This document shows, one piece after another, positions 28,813 to 41,540 of a stretch of DNA of 64,000 bases. Under the pieces are notes generated by a model. That model was not told the origin of the DNA. It saw nothing but the letters and a program-made list of their open reading frames with translations, and searched no databases. This DNA comes from Rattus norvegicus (lineage: Eukaryota; Chordata; Mammalia; Rodentia; Muridae). The stretch spans positions 107,794,688-107,858,687 of the forward strand of contig NC_086025.1 of assembly GCF_036323735.1 (NCBI RefSeq), given 5' to 3'. Positions within the stretch are counted from its first letter, which is position 1; each line of letters opens with the position of its first letter. The translations under genes and the position numbers were made by a program.

Positions 28813-29035
28813 TACAACAAGAACGAGACCTTGTTACTCACTGCAGAGTGTGTGGAGGGGAAAGACACCATGTTAAGTGAAATAAGAATGGGTACTGTGT
28901 GTCCCTGTCCTACACAGAAGTCAAAAGCTTGCTGACCTGAGTGTAGAATAAGGCCACTAGTGAATGGGACGGGAGGGCATGAAGGCATTGGATTTGATCA
29001 ATGTACCCTGTGTGCTTTTGTGGAAAGATCACACT
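28813..29035 (+). mobile_element. Old L1 3' remnant, piece 3 of second nest
   Basis: 'gacaccatgttaagtgaaat' and '..ggatttgatcaatgtaccc' match the last ORF2 and 3' region of an old L1. Confidence 0.55.
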
Positions 29036-30074
29036 GAACTCAACAAGCGTGTCTGGTTAACACAGATTGCTTCACAGATGCACAGGGTCACTTTATTATA
29101 ATGGTCTGAACCCACTTTTATTATATGAATTGGTGCTCTTGGCTCTGGCTTCACATCTTCTTGAATGCTGGACCCAACTCTCTGAGCCCCATTCTTTTTC
29201 CCTAGCCTGGGACCTCTCATCACACCTCTTGGCCAACACATAAGGAAAAGAAGCATTACAGAGAACACTGTCCCCAGAGTCCCATCTTCCCTCCATCCTG
29301 TGCTCTGGGTATGTTTCCTCCTAAAATCACAGAGGGTGGGAGATTGACATGCCTAAAGGCTCTGGGCCTCTTTGTCAGCCTACTTGAATCCTAATGTCTC
29401 ATCTCCTTTATTTAACACCAGCTTCTTCATGTCTAATTTTTGAGAAGGGAAAAAATATCAAGAAAAGCAAAGGAAAATCAATTTGTGTGAGGAGATGGTG
29501 TATGCCCTACAGGCCACTGCCCTTTGCAGTAAAGAGTGAGAAATTTTCAGAGCTAGCCTAAGGATTGATGCTTCTCTGTGCTAGAGATGAACCAGACACA
29601 TCCATCCTGACAGGATTCCACACATGCACCACACATACATTCTTTCTCACATCTGGGCTTCTGCCCACTCAGGTACAGCTACCCACTGGAGATCAGTGGG
29701 GTTAGGACAGGGTAGGGTGTGCACCCCATTCTCTGATCTTCCTAGCATCCATCCTGTAGGCAAACATTCTATAGAAAACCCTGGCTCCAAGGAGCTCAGC
29801 TGTCTGAGAGCTCCTTGTGCCTGGGTGCCTGCCTCTTTCCTACCCATATACACAGGTGATATTGTGGGTGCCTTCTGGTGGCTGTGAGATATCAGGCACA
29901 GAACTTGGAGCTGTTAAATGAGGTCCTGCATAAGCCGACCTCATCATGAAGCGAGCACAGTAGAGTAGAGTGAGCCCTCCTAGCTCCAGAATTTGCATGA
30001 GAGGAAGAACAGAGGGCAGGAGTGCTGGGTAGGAATCTGAACTGTATGTTTTCATTTCTTATGGATGTTTATGC
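29036..30074. other. Unassigned sequence, no gene seen
   Basis: No recognised repeat or exon. Confidence 0.4.
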
Positions 30075-30400
30075 AGTAGACTGAACAGTGCCCCACCCCC
30101 ACCCCATGACACTATTAGTCCACACCTCAAGCCCAGACCAGCAACATGGCCTTTAGGAAAAGATTCTCGCAGACTGAATTTAGTGGAGAATTTTGAGATG
30201 AGACTGACTTGGACTATCCTCAGGGTCCCAAGTACAGTGACATTGGATCCTTATGCAGAGAAAGGAGTTATCAGTGAAGATGGAGTCAAGTTAGGAAGGA
30301 CACAGGGAGCCCTTGGAGTTTGAAGAGGCAGGTGGCCACTTCTAAGTGACTCTTGCTGGAAAAGGCACAACCACACTTGACTTCCAACTCCGGTTCAGAG
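30075..30400 (+). mobile_element. Ancient mammalian LTR-like repeat (MLT-type?)
   Basis: '..aattttgagatgagactgac', '..ttggactatcctcagggtcc' and '..ggatccttatgcagag' follow the order of an old mammalian repeat I associate with MaLR/MLT LTRs. The name is tentative. Confidence 0.4.
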
Positions 30401-32733
30401 AAGAAGACACATTTGCATTACTTTAGGCTGCCCAGTTTTCGTATCCCTTGTTATTGGCAATTGCAGGGATGTGTTAGAAGGCGGACATAGACTGTCATGG
30501 TCTGTTGAGGTTTGGTCTTTTGCTGTGGGTAATGCTAAATACTGGCCCCTAAGGTCTGGTTGCCCCCAGGGACGAGAGAATCTGCATGTGCACAAAGTAA
30601 TGCTATGAGACCTTGCTCTTTCCTTTAAACTGATTGGTTGAATACAGATGCCAACAGCCTATAGCTGGGCAGAAGAGAGGTAGGCGGGGTTTTAGTTCCA
30701 AGGCTGGGGATGGGTGTGGGTCTGAGGAGGACCACAAAGGGAGAGAAGAGGGAGGAGAGAGGGGAAGATGCCATGGGGTAGATGAGTCATGAAAACATGG
30801 CCCTGAGGGCTGGCTAATTGGAGTTAAGAGTGGCCAGATGGAACAGGGATAGTCATAGGGTTATTGCTAGGGAAGTAGACATAAGAGCACAGAGGGTAGG
30901 TATCTGCCCAGTTCAAGTGCTTTAAGGCTTATTATAAATATAAAAGTTGGGTATCTTTTATCTGGGAACCGACAGATCAAAGGCAGAGTAAAACCCCTCC
31001 GATTGAGATTAAGTAATTATTGCAACAAAGGCCCTCAGCATTTGAGTCTTCTAAGCTTACATCTCTTACAGCGCCCTGGCTCCCAGAAGCCAGCATTTCA
31101 TCCTCCAGCCATTGTGGTGTTTCTCTATCTCTAGTGGTGTCTCATTTATCAGAGTGGGGATTTGTCTGTGGACTACACAGGGGCGGATGGACTGAGCCAG
31201 CTTTATTTTCCTGTCCCTCCAGTACCATGAAGCTCTCATATCTGAGAGATGATACTGGAAGCACATCTCAGTGCTGACAGCTCAGTACAGTTTCCGTCCC
31301 TTCGGCATCTGTTCCTTCCGCAATCAATAATGATCTCAGTTTTTTATTCGTTTCATTTTCCATACACTTAATGCTGATTCCATTTTAAATGGTGTCCCCA
31401 GCAATATGATAAGATCAAGATGTAAGGCAGCAATGTCCCATGACTTCATGCCTGAGCAAAGTGCTCACCCAGCTGACCTATCTTGAGGTTGGCACCAATG
31501 ACTGATTCTCTTTCTCTTTCTTATCCTAGTGGGTGGATTCTCTTGGGTGCACGAGTGGGAAGTTCTATGGATTCACTCTGCCCCTGACCCACGGTGATGG
31601 GTTGGCTGTTCTGGAGTCTAGCACACCTCACTTTTCTGTGAACGATTAGTCTCTAGCCCTTGTCTGTCACATCCAGTGTTGCTGCTGGGAACAAGGATGT
31701 TTTGATTCTTGATTCTTTGTGTGAAGAGTGTTTGTTCTCGTCTCTGGTTTCTCCCTCTTTGGATGTGGGTCAGATTTCTTCTTTGTTCCCTGTATTTCAA
31801 GACTTTGTAATTATGTGCCTTGCTGTGTCCATGCAGCTTCCTGTTTGTTCTCCTGCTGAATTGGGAACTTGGTGCCTCGATGAATCAGCTTTGTTCACTG
31901 CGCCAAGTATAGCAGATAGGATGACTTCAACATAGGCATGCGCCTCTCCCCTCAGTGGTCAGTGGCTATGGTTCAAGGTTCCTCTTCAGGCCTGTCTCCT
32001 TGGCTTGTAGACACCATCATTGCCATCCTCACATGGTTGGCCCTCTGTGTGTGCCTGGGTTCTTATCTATTTTCATAGGTCCAATGTCAGATTGGATCAG
32101 GGCTACCTCCTTGTATCCAATCTCCATTTTAATTCCCCTGACTCCAAATACAACCTCATTCAGGTACTGGGAACAACTTCAGTATGAGGGGCCGGGGATG
32201 CAGTTGAGCCCATGCCAAAGCCCTACCTCTGGGGTCACTCCAGTGATTGCATAGCTACTCTCTTGCTTTCCTGGTTTGGTTCCTGAAGTTTCTGTCAATG
32301 GGATGTAAGCCCCCTAACTCTGCCATCAGCACATACTCTTAAGCTCTCTTCCCAGTGACTAGCCTTTCCTATCATCTGTCAAAATCACACTCTCGCTGGG
32401 AGTGCTCCGAGCAGTCAGGAGGTCTCACCTGCACTGTGACTCTTGGAATTATTATATTGGTCGCCAAGCTCTGAGTCCACAGCATATATGTCAGGGGCTT
32501 GAATGGGGGCTGACTTAGGGAAGACACTCAGAGTGAGCGTGGAATCAGAGTGCTGAGAGGCTGTGGCCTTCTGGAGACCTTTGACATGAGCTTGGCATCA
32601 CAAAGATCAATGTCAGGTTTTCTTTCTGGATAACACCACTTCTCTCTCTGTCCCCTGTCCCCCTCCCCTCTTCTTCTTCTGTAGCACTTCTTCAGTTCTG
32701 GCTGCAGATAGGTGCCTGCCCACCCTCTGCGTG
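30401..32733. other. Single-copy-like sequence, possible conserved elements
   Basis: No exon was recognised. The stretch 30985-31060 has clustered homeodomain-like and SOX-like motifs ('ttaagtaattattgcaacaaagg' region) in unique sequence. Open frames are short and lack domains. Confidence 0.35.
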
Positions 32734-32751
32734 CATATATATATATATATG

Positions 32752-32795
<44 letters not shown>
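32734..32795 (+). repeat. (AT)n microsatellite
   Basis: About 60 bases of AT with one GTATGT interruption, able to form a cruciform. Confidence 0.97.
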
Positions 32796-32797
<2 letters not shown>

Positions 32798-35700
32798 ATC
32801 TCTCTGAACCCCTAAGCAACAAGGCTGTACTCTTTGGTTGGGTGCAGCAGCAGGACATCTCGGGTGGGGGGGCACTCTCAGAATTTACAAAAGAGACCCT
32901 AGGAAGTGGCTACTCTTGGACTCTCTGTCTTGTTAGTACCCCATATTATCTCTTGCAGACACAGAGCCTTGAAGTTGTCTTGGTCTGAGGCCTCAGAGAT
33001 ATGCTGGCCAGGGGCCCTGCTTCCCATTTCTAAGACAATTACTGTTTAATCATCTGTTAAAATACCTTCAGATTTCTTTTGCACACATCTCCTAAAACCT
33101 AAAACTGTTCTGAAAAATGAAGTCTATTAAAAATATGTGTAATTATTTTAACAATGGCATCTGGAAATAGAATATTTACTCAATGCTTTTCCAAATGTTT
33201 CATGTCTATTTTCTCTACACTCCAGTAGACAGCCATTTCATCCTCTTGTGACCAAAGGAGGAGCAGAGGGAGGGGGCAGAGATCCCAAAAAAGGCCAAGC
33301 CTGCTACCCTGGAAGGTTGCCGGGGTGCTCCGGTGTCTGTGCCTGAACATATCTCACCCTGTCAGAAAGTCTCCAAGGTTTGCCCACGCCAGCACACTTC
33401 TGCAAGGCCTTTTCTCTTGATGTTTTTATGCTGAGCCAATTGGTACGGTGCCAGCTGTAAGCTTCATACCTTTAATTTCTCCAGGGAGGGAGAAAAATGA
33501 CTTCCCCATCAGCACAACTCACAGTGGATCACATCTCATTCTCTAAATCCCACATGAAGGGCCCAGGAGATGAGGCAGACTGGGCTTTGGTGACTGACAG
33601 AGAAGCCTAGAATCAGCCACCCAGGGCAAAGCCCTTACTCAGCCAGCCCAGCCTTCCAGAGTCCCTGCAGGCATCAAGGGCATCTCTCTTCCTCAGATGG
33701 CCTGGCGGCTGCTTTCTCACTATGACCAGGTGCCCAGACTCTACTATCTCTGCCTGGAAGGAGATATGAACAATCCTTTGACCTGTGCCTCCAGCAGGAG
33801 CTTCTCCACACACGACAAGAATGTCCCATAGGTACCTCCATTCTCCTGGGAAGCATCTCTGAACCCCAGTTCATCCCAGATCCCACTCCAAACTCTTCTG
33901 TGTGACTGTCCCATCCACTCCTTCATTGTCTATGTATCAACCTATCTTCTGATTGATGGAGAATTCAAATTGGAAGCAGTTTTACACCACCAACCATGGA
34001 GACCTGTGCATAGCCCACAGCAGACACTTATGGGTCAGGTTCCTCTAGTGCATAATGAACTCCTATGGGTGTGCACATGCTCTTCATGAAGCAGAGCTTG
34101 GCAGACTGTGCTGTGTCTACTGCTCAAGTGTTTCAGACATAGTTAAAGTGTTGGCCTGCACTGATGTCCACTTGAAGCCTGACTCTGGATGTCCTGCTTC
34201 AGGTTCATTTGGTGGCCTAGATTTGGATCTGTGTGGACTGTGGGTCAGATGCTTGGAGTTCATGTTAACATTTGGCCAAAGGCTGCGTACAGCTCCTTGT
34301 TGCCTGGGCCTCTTCAACATAGCCACACAATTTATCAAAGCCAAAGTTGAATTCTGCTGGCAAGACCAATTTGCAACATTATATAAGATAATTGTTTTTG
34401 ATGGGTTTTCTGTGATTCTCTGGTGTCTGCCATTATCTTAGAGACAGTGAACAGAAAATACACAGGCCAGCATAGGGAGGTAACAAAAGCAGTCGGGCTG
34501 TCTAGAGAAAGCATAACAAGATAGAAAGTCCCTGGGGAGGACTTCTGAGTTTACAATGTGACAGCCTGGGGGTATTCAATGGCTTGGAGAGACTTGGCTG
34601 GGTCTCTGGGGTCCCATGGCAGATGCCCAGCCAATTCTAGAGAAGTTAGGAGCTCAGGTGTGAGCTTGGATGTGTACCTATATCAATTGAGGGTGCCTTG
34701 GAGCTCATGAGGTTGACACTGAGAGGTGCGGATGTAAGATATCACTGCTGTTATAGGTTAAACATACTGGTGCGGGGAACCAGCATGGTGGGTTAAGGAT
34801 CAAGCCTAGGAACTGGGTGGAGAATGAGGGGTGTTTTTAACTTGATAGATGAAATGACTAAGGAGTTCAAGGCCTGGCCAGAACCTAGTGAGAGCTGAGT
34901 GGTAAGGACCCATCTTCAACAGTGAAGCTGTAGAATGTAGGGAAGATCCAGGGGTGAGGTAAGTCATAGAGGACAGCTATGTTGAGGACTAGCATAAGCC
35001 ATAGCTGGGAAGGGACCAGGGTGGCCCCATTTCCTTTTGCCTAATCAGGCTGGAGAGGTTCCTTGAGTACAGCCAGCCCACCAGACTCCTCCATGCAGCT
35101 AGCCCACCAGACTAGAATCTGTGCATGGTGGCTGTAATGCCAGAACCATTCAGGCATAAATATTGCCTTTTTATCCACATGATTCTCTCATCCTTAGGGA
35201 CAGGTGATATGATTGTTCCTAAAGGTCACTAGGGGAGGAACATAGGGTGAATGAAAATGTCTTCAGGGGGAACAGAAAAGGGGCCGATCAGCAGAGGTGC
35301 TGGAATCCCAGCTCTGGCCAGCAGTAGGTGACGTGGAAGCTCCCTGAGGGAGAAGAGGAGTTGGGCATTGACCTAGGCAACTGGAAGACACAGCACAGAG
35401 AAGGGACCAACCCAGCAGCAGGGGTGCCCCATCTCAGGGCTCAGCATGTGCTGGTGCAGGAAGCTGGGCAAGGAAGGTTCGTTTATCTGCCAAGTGAAAT
35501 GATGATCCTCTTGTCATGCCTGTCCCAAGCTCCTTGGCAACTGTGAACACCGGCTTCACTTCTGAGTTTTATCTCTTCCAGGGCCTTCTCCCTCTGGCTG
35601 TGTGTTAACTGCTGTGTTTAAGCTCTGGTAAATGATTGCAACGTGGACATGACAACTTGGCCTTCAGTGGCATTTATTTTTCCTTCCTGGCCAAACGCTG

Positions 35701-37999
35701 ACATATAAAACTCAATTTCACTTTGAAGAGTGAAGCGAATGTGTGTTTGTTTAGAACCCTATCCAAGACGAAGGGTCACAGCTCTCTATGGCCCCGACTC
35801 CAGCTTCCCAGAGAAGTTCAATGCATGAAGGACCCTTAAAGAGACTGAACCGTGTGGGAAGGGTGGTCTTTGCCTTCCACAGACTAAGCTCTGGCTACCT
35901 TCATGCACTGGGTGGTGATAGCACAGTTGTGTCACCCACATCTTCCTGGTCCTCTACAGGTCTTCCTCCAAGAAGCAGGGACTCTTCCAGGTGTGGTCAC
36001 ATCCTCATAGCACCCCCATTGCTTCAGAGACCACAGGGAACAGGCTCGCGCTGCAGGTCTTAACAACAGGTATAACTTTGATTCTCTAGGGCCGGGTCTG
36101 TGGCCAGCCAGTGTCCTGTGTCTAGAGTTCAGGTTTCCAGTCTATCATCGGGTGCATCAGGAGTGAGGGTGGAGGGTAAGAAGGGGCGTCTGAAGGTCCA
36201 TTACTTGGCATCAGGTAGAAAGCGCAAAGCACAGCACAACGTAGGGTTTTGGTCATCGCACATGGTTCCTTTCCTCTTGGTCAGATATCTGAGAATGTGA
36301 GGGTGCATTCTTTTTAAAGTTCCTCTGAGGTCAAAGTCTGTTCCTTGGTCTCTCAGAGGTGATTGGAGAGACCAGTCCCACCCACAGACGATACACAGTT
36401 CAGGGAGGTTGGCAAAAGTCAAGCCTGCTTAGGATCCAGACCAGTGATCTATGATGACGGAAGAGCCAGGTCATAGGTTTGGGGAGTTAACTGTCCCGGG
36501 AGGATGGTGATGACAGACTGCTGGGCTCCTTCTCCACCTCCGATTTCCTGCCAGCATCTTGTTCACCCCTGGAGTTGAGGGCTGTTCTGGTTACCCCTCC
36601 TGCTAGGAAAGCCTTCCATCCAATAGTGGGTACAGGGCCCTCTGCAGCCTGTGCTAAATTTGGACCTGTGACACAGGCTGAGCACAGACTGTGCTGAAAT
36701 TCAGTGTCCATGAATGGGTTCTTCCTACCCCATGGGGGAGGGTCATCTCACTTCACATCTTTGCTTACCTTTTTGTTGTCCCAAGCTTCCTCATGGGACA
36801 GCAAGACCTCACAGCCATTGCCTCTAAGAGGATGAATAGAGGTCAGGAGAGAAGCAGACTCAAGTCTACCCATGCCCTGAGGTCACCTGGCCGGGCAAAG
36901 TAAACCCTCAAGGAAGGTGAGAGTCTGTCTGCCAAGCTCCCTGCAGTGTGCTGCCCAACAAGCCATTTGCATGGTGGAGTAAATGAGCAAGAAAATGAGA
37001 TCTGAAAGAAGGAATTGCTTTCCTGGAGTTTCTAAAATGAGAAATGGTTTTCCCTGGACTCATACCCTGCATCCCTCTTCCTGTGAGGACAGCGCCGGGA
37101 GGGCGACGTCTCCGGGAGTGTGCAATGCATTTCCTTCTCTGAGAGTTATCCTCACTCTGGGCTTGCCAGGGATATCTGGTGAGGACCATCCTACACGTGA
37201 AGTGATTACTGCTGCTGGAGGCTGGGAAGAGTCCAGCCTGCATAGGATTTAAAAGTGCTAGAGCGAGTTGGGGTGCTCTAACCCACGGTGCAGTTTTCTG
37301 GCACACCCATGGAAGAAAGAGTGCAACTCTACTGGAGAACCACACCTGCCCCTGCCATGGGGGCTCCTGTAGCAGCCAGGAGAGAGCTGAGGGCTGTAAG
37401 GATAAGGAGGAGTAGAGGAGAATGATTGTGCAGCCATCTAGTGCCTGCCTCAACCCCCTGCCCTGATCTCCCATGACCCTCCATGACCTGGATGCTCCCA
37501 TTCCTGTGACAACTCTGTTAATTCTCCTAGGGCATACACACCTCTCAGGTGGAGACTCCAGGAGGGATCTCACTCTCCTGAGTCAGCGAATAGAGATTTA
37601 GAGCAGGATGACTGATCAGACTGAGCAGACAATGAGCAGGACGGGGTTCCTATCTGCTCTCCCAGCTCTTGGCTATGAGCTTGGCCATTTCTGCTCCGAG
37701 CCACAGGTTCCTTGTTATTCAGTAGGATGAACACAGACTCGATGCCTAAGGCTGCCATGAGTCCCAGAGTGGGAGTGTGTGTCAACACACGTGTAGTGCT
37801 TGTCACAAGGCACCTGGTGAATAGCGAAATTGGCCATGTCAGTATGGTGTGGGCTTGAGGGATACCTGTCTACCCTGGCACTGGCGGATCAGTTGCCTTG
37901 TCATGGTATAAAGGCCGTGGGAAGTTACCGGCAGGATTGCTGTTATGACTTTTCCTCTGTCATCAGGGTAGAGGAGTTGCCAGTGTTGTGTCTCAGGTG
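32796..37999. other. Single-copy-like sequence, no gene seen
   Basis: Over 5 kb with almost no recognised repeats. Short open frames, including 128 codons at 34055-34441 (+) and 221 codons at 36908-37573 (-), have no recognised domain or coding context. AT-rich unique stretches at 33030-33240 and 35640-35730 could be conserved non-coding elements. Confidence 0.35.
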
Positions 38000-38320
38000 T
38001 CACTGCTGAGGCCGTGGGTGAAGTTGGTTGCTATCATTGATGACAGCAGTTTTAGTGTCGTTGTCTCCACGACTGTTATACTAGTAGAGGTGTCAGCACC
38101 GTGGCTGATTTCAGTACTGGCATCCGTGTGGTCTTGGTGTTGGTGTGCTGATGGTGTTAGTGTTTCAGGTGTTGATAACTGTGTGGAGTTGGCGTCAACA
38201 TCATGGTGCTGGAGCTGGTGCTGCTGATGTTGCTGATGGCAATATTAGTGCTGGAGTCAGTGCTATTGATGGTATTGTCCATGTGGGGACAGTGCCCTGG
38301 TGTTGGTGTGCACACTTGCC
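38000..38320 (+). repeat. Degenerate TGG/TTG-type low-complexity tract
   Basis: Imperfect trinucleotide-like GTT/GGTG/GCTG units. The Val/Leu-rich open frames over it are not genes. Confidence 0.6.
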
Positions 38321-38444
38321 AGTGTTTGTGTGGTGGCTGTACTCACATCATGTCTGCTGCAGAGCAGCTAACTACTGTGTCTGGGAACCTTGCCTTGAAG
38401 GTGACGTGGCCCTCATGGTGCCCTGGGTCCTGGCATGGGACCAA

Positions 38445-38560
38445 GTCACGCTCTCTTTAAAGTGAGAAATCAAAGCTTAAAGGGTTTGTCAGGGTCACAC
38501 AGTCAAGGCTTAGGGCTGGGTGCACCTCCTGGGCAGCTGGTCCCAGCAAGGGGTGCTCAA
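38445..38560 (-). mobile_element. MIR SINE fragment, reverse
   Basis: '..gtttgtcagggtcacacagtc' in short blocks, following 'aagcttaaag', matches the reverse MIR core with its 'aaggtcacacag' signature. Confidence 0.5.
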
Positions 38561-39092
38561 CAAAGAGCCAGCCAGCTCCTTGTCCACTCTGTTGGTCTCT
38601 TGAGAACATACACTTGTGGAAAATCTAGGATGAATGGCTTTTCTTCTTACCAGAGAGGCTGTCAGTTCACATCAGGCTCCAGGGTGACTGCACAGTGGCA
38701 AGATGTCACTTAAAGATGACAATAACATGGGCATTTCCCAAGGCACCTACTATATCAAGAGACATGGAGGGCAGCCTTCACAGCTGGGGCCATGGGATGC
38801 CTGCCACACCCCTTCTCCGTCCAACCGGAATGAGAGGTTGGGCCATGGAGTTATTCACCAGTGCTGATGTGGGCATGCAGTAATGAAAGAAGGCACCCAG
38901 GTTATTTAGTTTCTTGGATTTCCTCTACTGCCCAAGGCTGGTGGGCTGACAAGAATTGAGTGACCTTCCACAGGGTCTCTCTCCACAGTGGTAAGTAGGA
39001 CAAGCTGGGCAAGACCCCTGGGAGGAGGGACTATGGGGGAGATGGTCTTCCTTTTGCCTCACAGATATTCTAGCCCTGTGGCTGTGGCTGGA
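38561..39092. other. Unassigned sequence, no gene seen
   Basis: No recognised repeat or exon. Confidence 0.4.
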
Positions 39093-39100
39093 GTCTAAGC

Positions 39101-39280
39101 CAATGATTCTCAACCTCCCTGATGCTGCTACCCTTTGATAACGTTCCTCATGTTGTGGTAACCCCCAACCATAAGCTGTTTTCATTGTAACTTTATAACT
39201 GTAAGTTTGCTACTGTTATGACTCGTAATGTAAATATCTGATGGTCTTAGGTGACTCTTGTGAAAGGGTCACTCGAAAGG
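39101..39280 (+). mobile_element. URR1-like hAT-Charlie element, right end missing
   Basis: The left terminal repeat CAATGATTCTCAACC and body ('gatgctgctaccctttgata', 'tcctcatgttgtggtaaccc', 'tgctactgttatgactcg') match URR1. The right terminal repeat is absent, yet GTCTAAGC flanks both sides exactly (39093-39100 and 39281-39288). Confidence 0.7.
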
Positions 39281-39288
39281 GTCTAAGC

Positions 39289-40515
39289 TGCCTCTGAAGT
39301 TTCCCTTGTTCTGTTCACGTCTAGTCACACGGGCTGACCACACTGGTTGGCCCCAGTATCCTCGTGTTTGAAATGGAGAACATATGCTATCTTATGAAAA
39401 GTCCTAAGGTTGACTTGGCCCTGATCTAAACGGATTGTATGTGCAGCGAGACTGTAAGAAGGGCCTCACTGGGCCTAGGGACTGGTGGCACAGAGTTCTG
39501 AAGATCAGGAAGGTCTGAGCAGTCAGGATGTGACATCTGGCTGGGGAAAGACAAGGATGAGGAGAGGGTTAGGCAGGTTCTCTACTACCTGAGCTGCCAG
39601 CCAGTAGAGGTCAGAGGTAAACAGTGCAAGTCCTTGGTGCTCTGATATGATCTAGCCTCTTTGGACTCTCCCTTTTTTTGTACTTGTGACTGACAGGCAG
39701 GTAGAGACCCTAGGTCCTCCAATGGATGTTCATGACCCTGCAGGACTGAGCCCCACTGTCCAGCTGGAGTGAGCACCAGCAGGTGGTCACCACCAGGCAA
39801 TCAGACACAGGATCTTGGTGGGCTCTGCCCTCAGCCACACCTGGTCAAGCCATCTTATGTCTGGCTCAAGAACAAAAGATCTTGTCTCTATTTGGTGACT
39901 GTAGGGCCAGCAGAATCTTTGAGCTCCCACCAGTCAGGCATATGCAAATGCTCCAGGATGCAGCTTGTCCTGCCAAGACCTGCCTCCTGACTTCCTTGAG
40001 GGCACAGCACAGATCATACCCTGTAGTAACCACTGCATAATCATTCATCTCCCAGGCTTTGTGGGAGCACAACATAAGACAGTCATTCCTAGGAAACCCT
40101 CTTACCATTTTAGGGGTTGGAAAAACATAGTAGTACCATATGGTAGGCTTGGAAACTGTTATGGAGGCTCAGAGCACAGAAGGAAGGTTATTGGTTCTGC
40201 TTGGAATCATGTTGCCAGGAGCACAGTGGTTAAATCTGCTATGGTCTGAGCCCCACGTGATAGGTATACAGTAGTATAATATGTTTGGGGGGGTGTTGAC
40301 CTAGTATGCTGCCGCAGAAATCCCAGAAGGTATTTGCAGAACATTCTAGCATTCTTCATGCCTTATTCCAGGAGTGTTTGGACACTCAGGAATTGAGTGC
40401 TGAGGGAAGTGGTAGCAGCTCATTTATTCAACTATTTGCTGAGAGTGTGGACTAAGCAGGAATAGCATCAAGTCCTGGTATACACTGGTAGCCATGGTCA
40501 TGTCAAAGTGATGAG
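39289..40515. other. Unassigned sequence, no gene seen
   Basis: No recognised repeat or exon. Overlapping open frames at 39769-40249 lack domains. Confidence 0.4.
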
Positions 40516-40717
40516 CCAATGGCAGTGGCATGAGTGGTATTGATGGTTGTGATGGTAGAGATGGTGGTGGTGATGTCGATGGTGGTATGGTTGTTGGTTG
40601 TGACATTGCTAGTGAGGGTTGTAGCAAGGGTGAGGATAGTAGTGGTGATGGCAGTGGCTGGTTGAGATGACAGAAGATAGTGGTGGTGATGCTAGAGATG
40701 GGGATGGAGATGATGGT
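40516..40717 (+). repeat. GGT/GAT-type minisatellite, left part
   Basis: Degenerate GGTGAT/GGTTGT units. The array continues at 41054 after an inserted LTR. Confidence 0.8.
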
Positions 40718-41053
40718 TGTGTGATTCATATACGCTTGGCCCAGGGAGTGGCACTGTTGGGAGATGTGGCCTTGTTACAGCAGGTATGGCCCTGTTGGAG
40801 TCACTGTGGGCATGGGCTTTAAGACTCAATCCTAGATGTCTGGAAGTCAGTGTTCTGTTAGCAGCCTTCAGATGAACATGTAGATCTCTCAGCTCCTCCG
40901 ACACCGTGACTGCCTAAATGTTGCCCCATTCTAGCCTTGATGATAATGGACTGAACCTCTGAGCCTATAAGCCAGCCCCATTTAAATGTTGTCCTTGTAA
41001 GAGTTGCCTTGGTCATGGTATCTATTCACAGCAGTAAAACCCTAACTAAGACA
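40718..41053 (+). mobile_element. MaLR-type LTR (MT/ORR1-like), complete
   Basis: A 336-bp LTR starting TGTGTGATTCATATACGC and ending ..CCCTAACTAAGACA, of the type at 253-836. The flanking pentamers ATGGT (40713-40717) and GTGGT (41054-41058) match in four of five bases, a plausible duplication, though weak in repetitive DNA. Confidence 0.7.
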
Positions 41054-41540
41054 GTGGTGGTGATAGTAGTAATGGTAGTGGTGAAGGTGGTAATGGTTCT
41101 GGTGATGACGGTGATGATGACGATGATGGCAGTATTGGGAGAGGTGGTGGAGGCAGCAGTGATGATAATGATGTAATGCTGGTGACTGTGACTCTGGAAA
41201 TGATGCTTATGGTGGTGGTGACAATCATGGTAGTGATGGTGGCAATCACAGTGGTGGTAACAGCTGCGGTGCTTCTGATGAGAGAGATGATGGTGAGTAT
41301 AGTGGTGATGATGGTGGCAATGGTGGTGGTCACGGTGGCAATGACGGTTGTGGTGGTGGTAATAGTACTTCTGATGATAGAGGATGGCAACAATGATGAC
41401 AATCGTCATGGTGATGGCCCTGCACATGATTGGGGTGGTGATGGTTATAATGGTGGTGATGGTGTGACTGATGCGATAGTAACAGTAGGCATGCTAGGAA
41501 CAGTACTCCTGGTGATAATGATGAGGGCAGAGGTGACTGT
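41054..41540 (+). repeat. GGT/GAT-type minisatellite, right part
   Basis: Degenerate GTGGTGATG/GATGATGG units, fading after about 41475. The Met/Val-rich open frame 41176-41745 (+) and His-rich frames on the minus strand are repeat artefacts. Confidence 0.85.

Noticed and set aside
34055..34441. 128-codon frame on +
   Set aside because: No recognised domain. It may be an old repeat remnant that I could not name.
36908..37573. 221-codon minus-strand frame
   Set aside because: No domain, no repeat-free homology I recognise and no splice context. Plus-strand frames overlap it. A chance frame in GC-moderate DNA is most likely.
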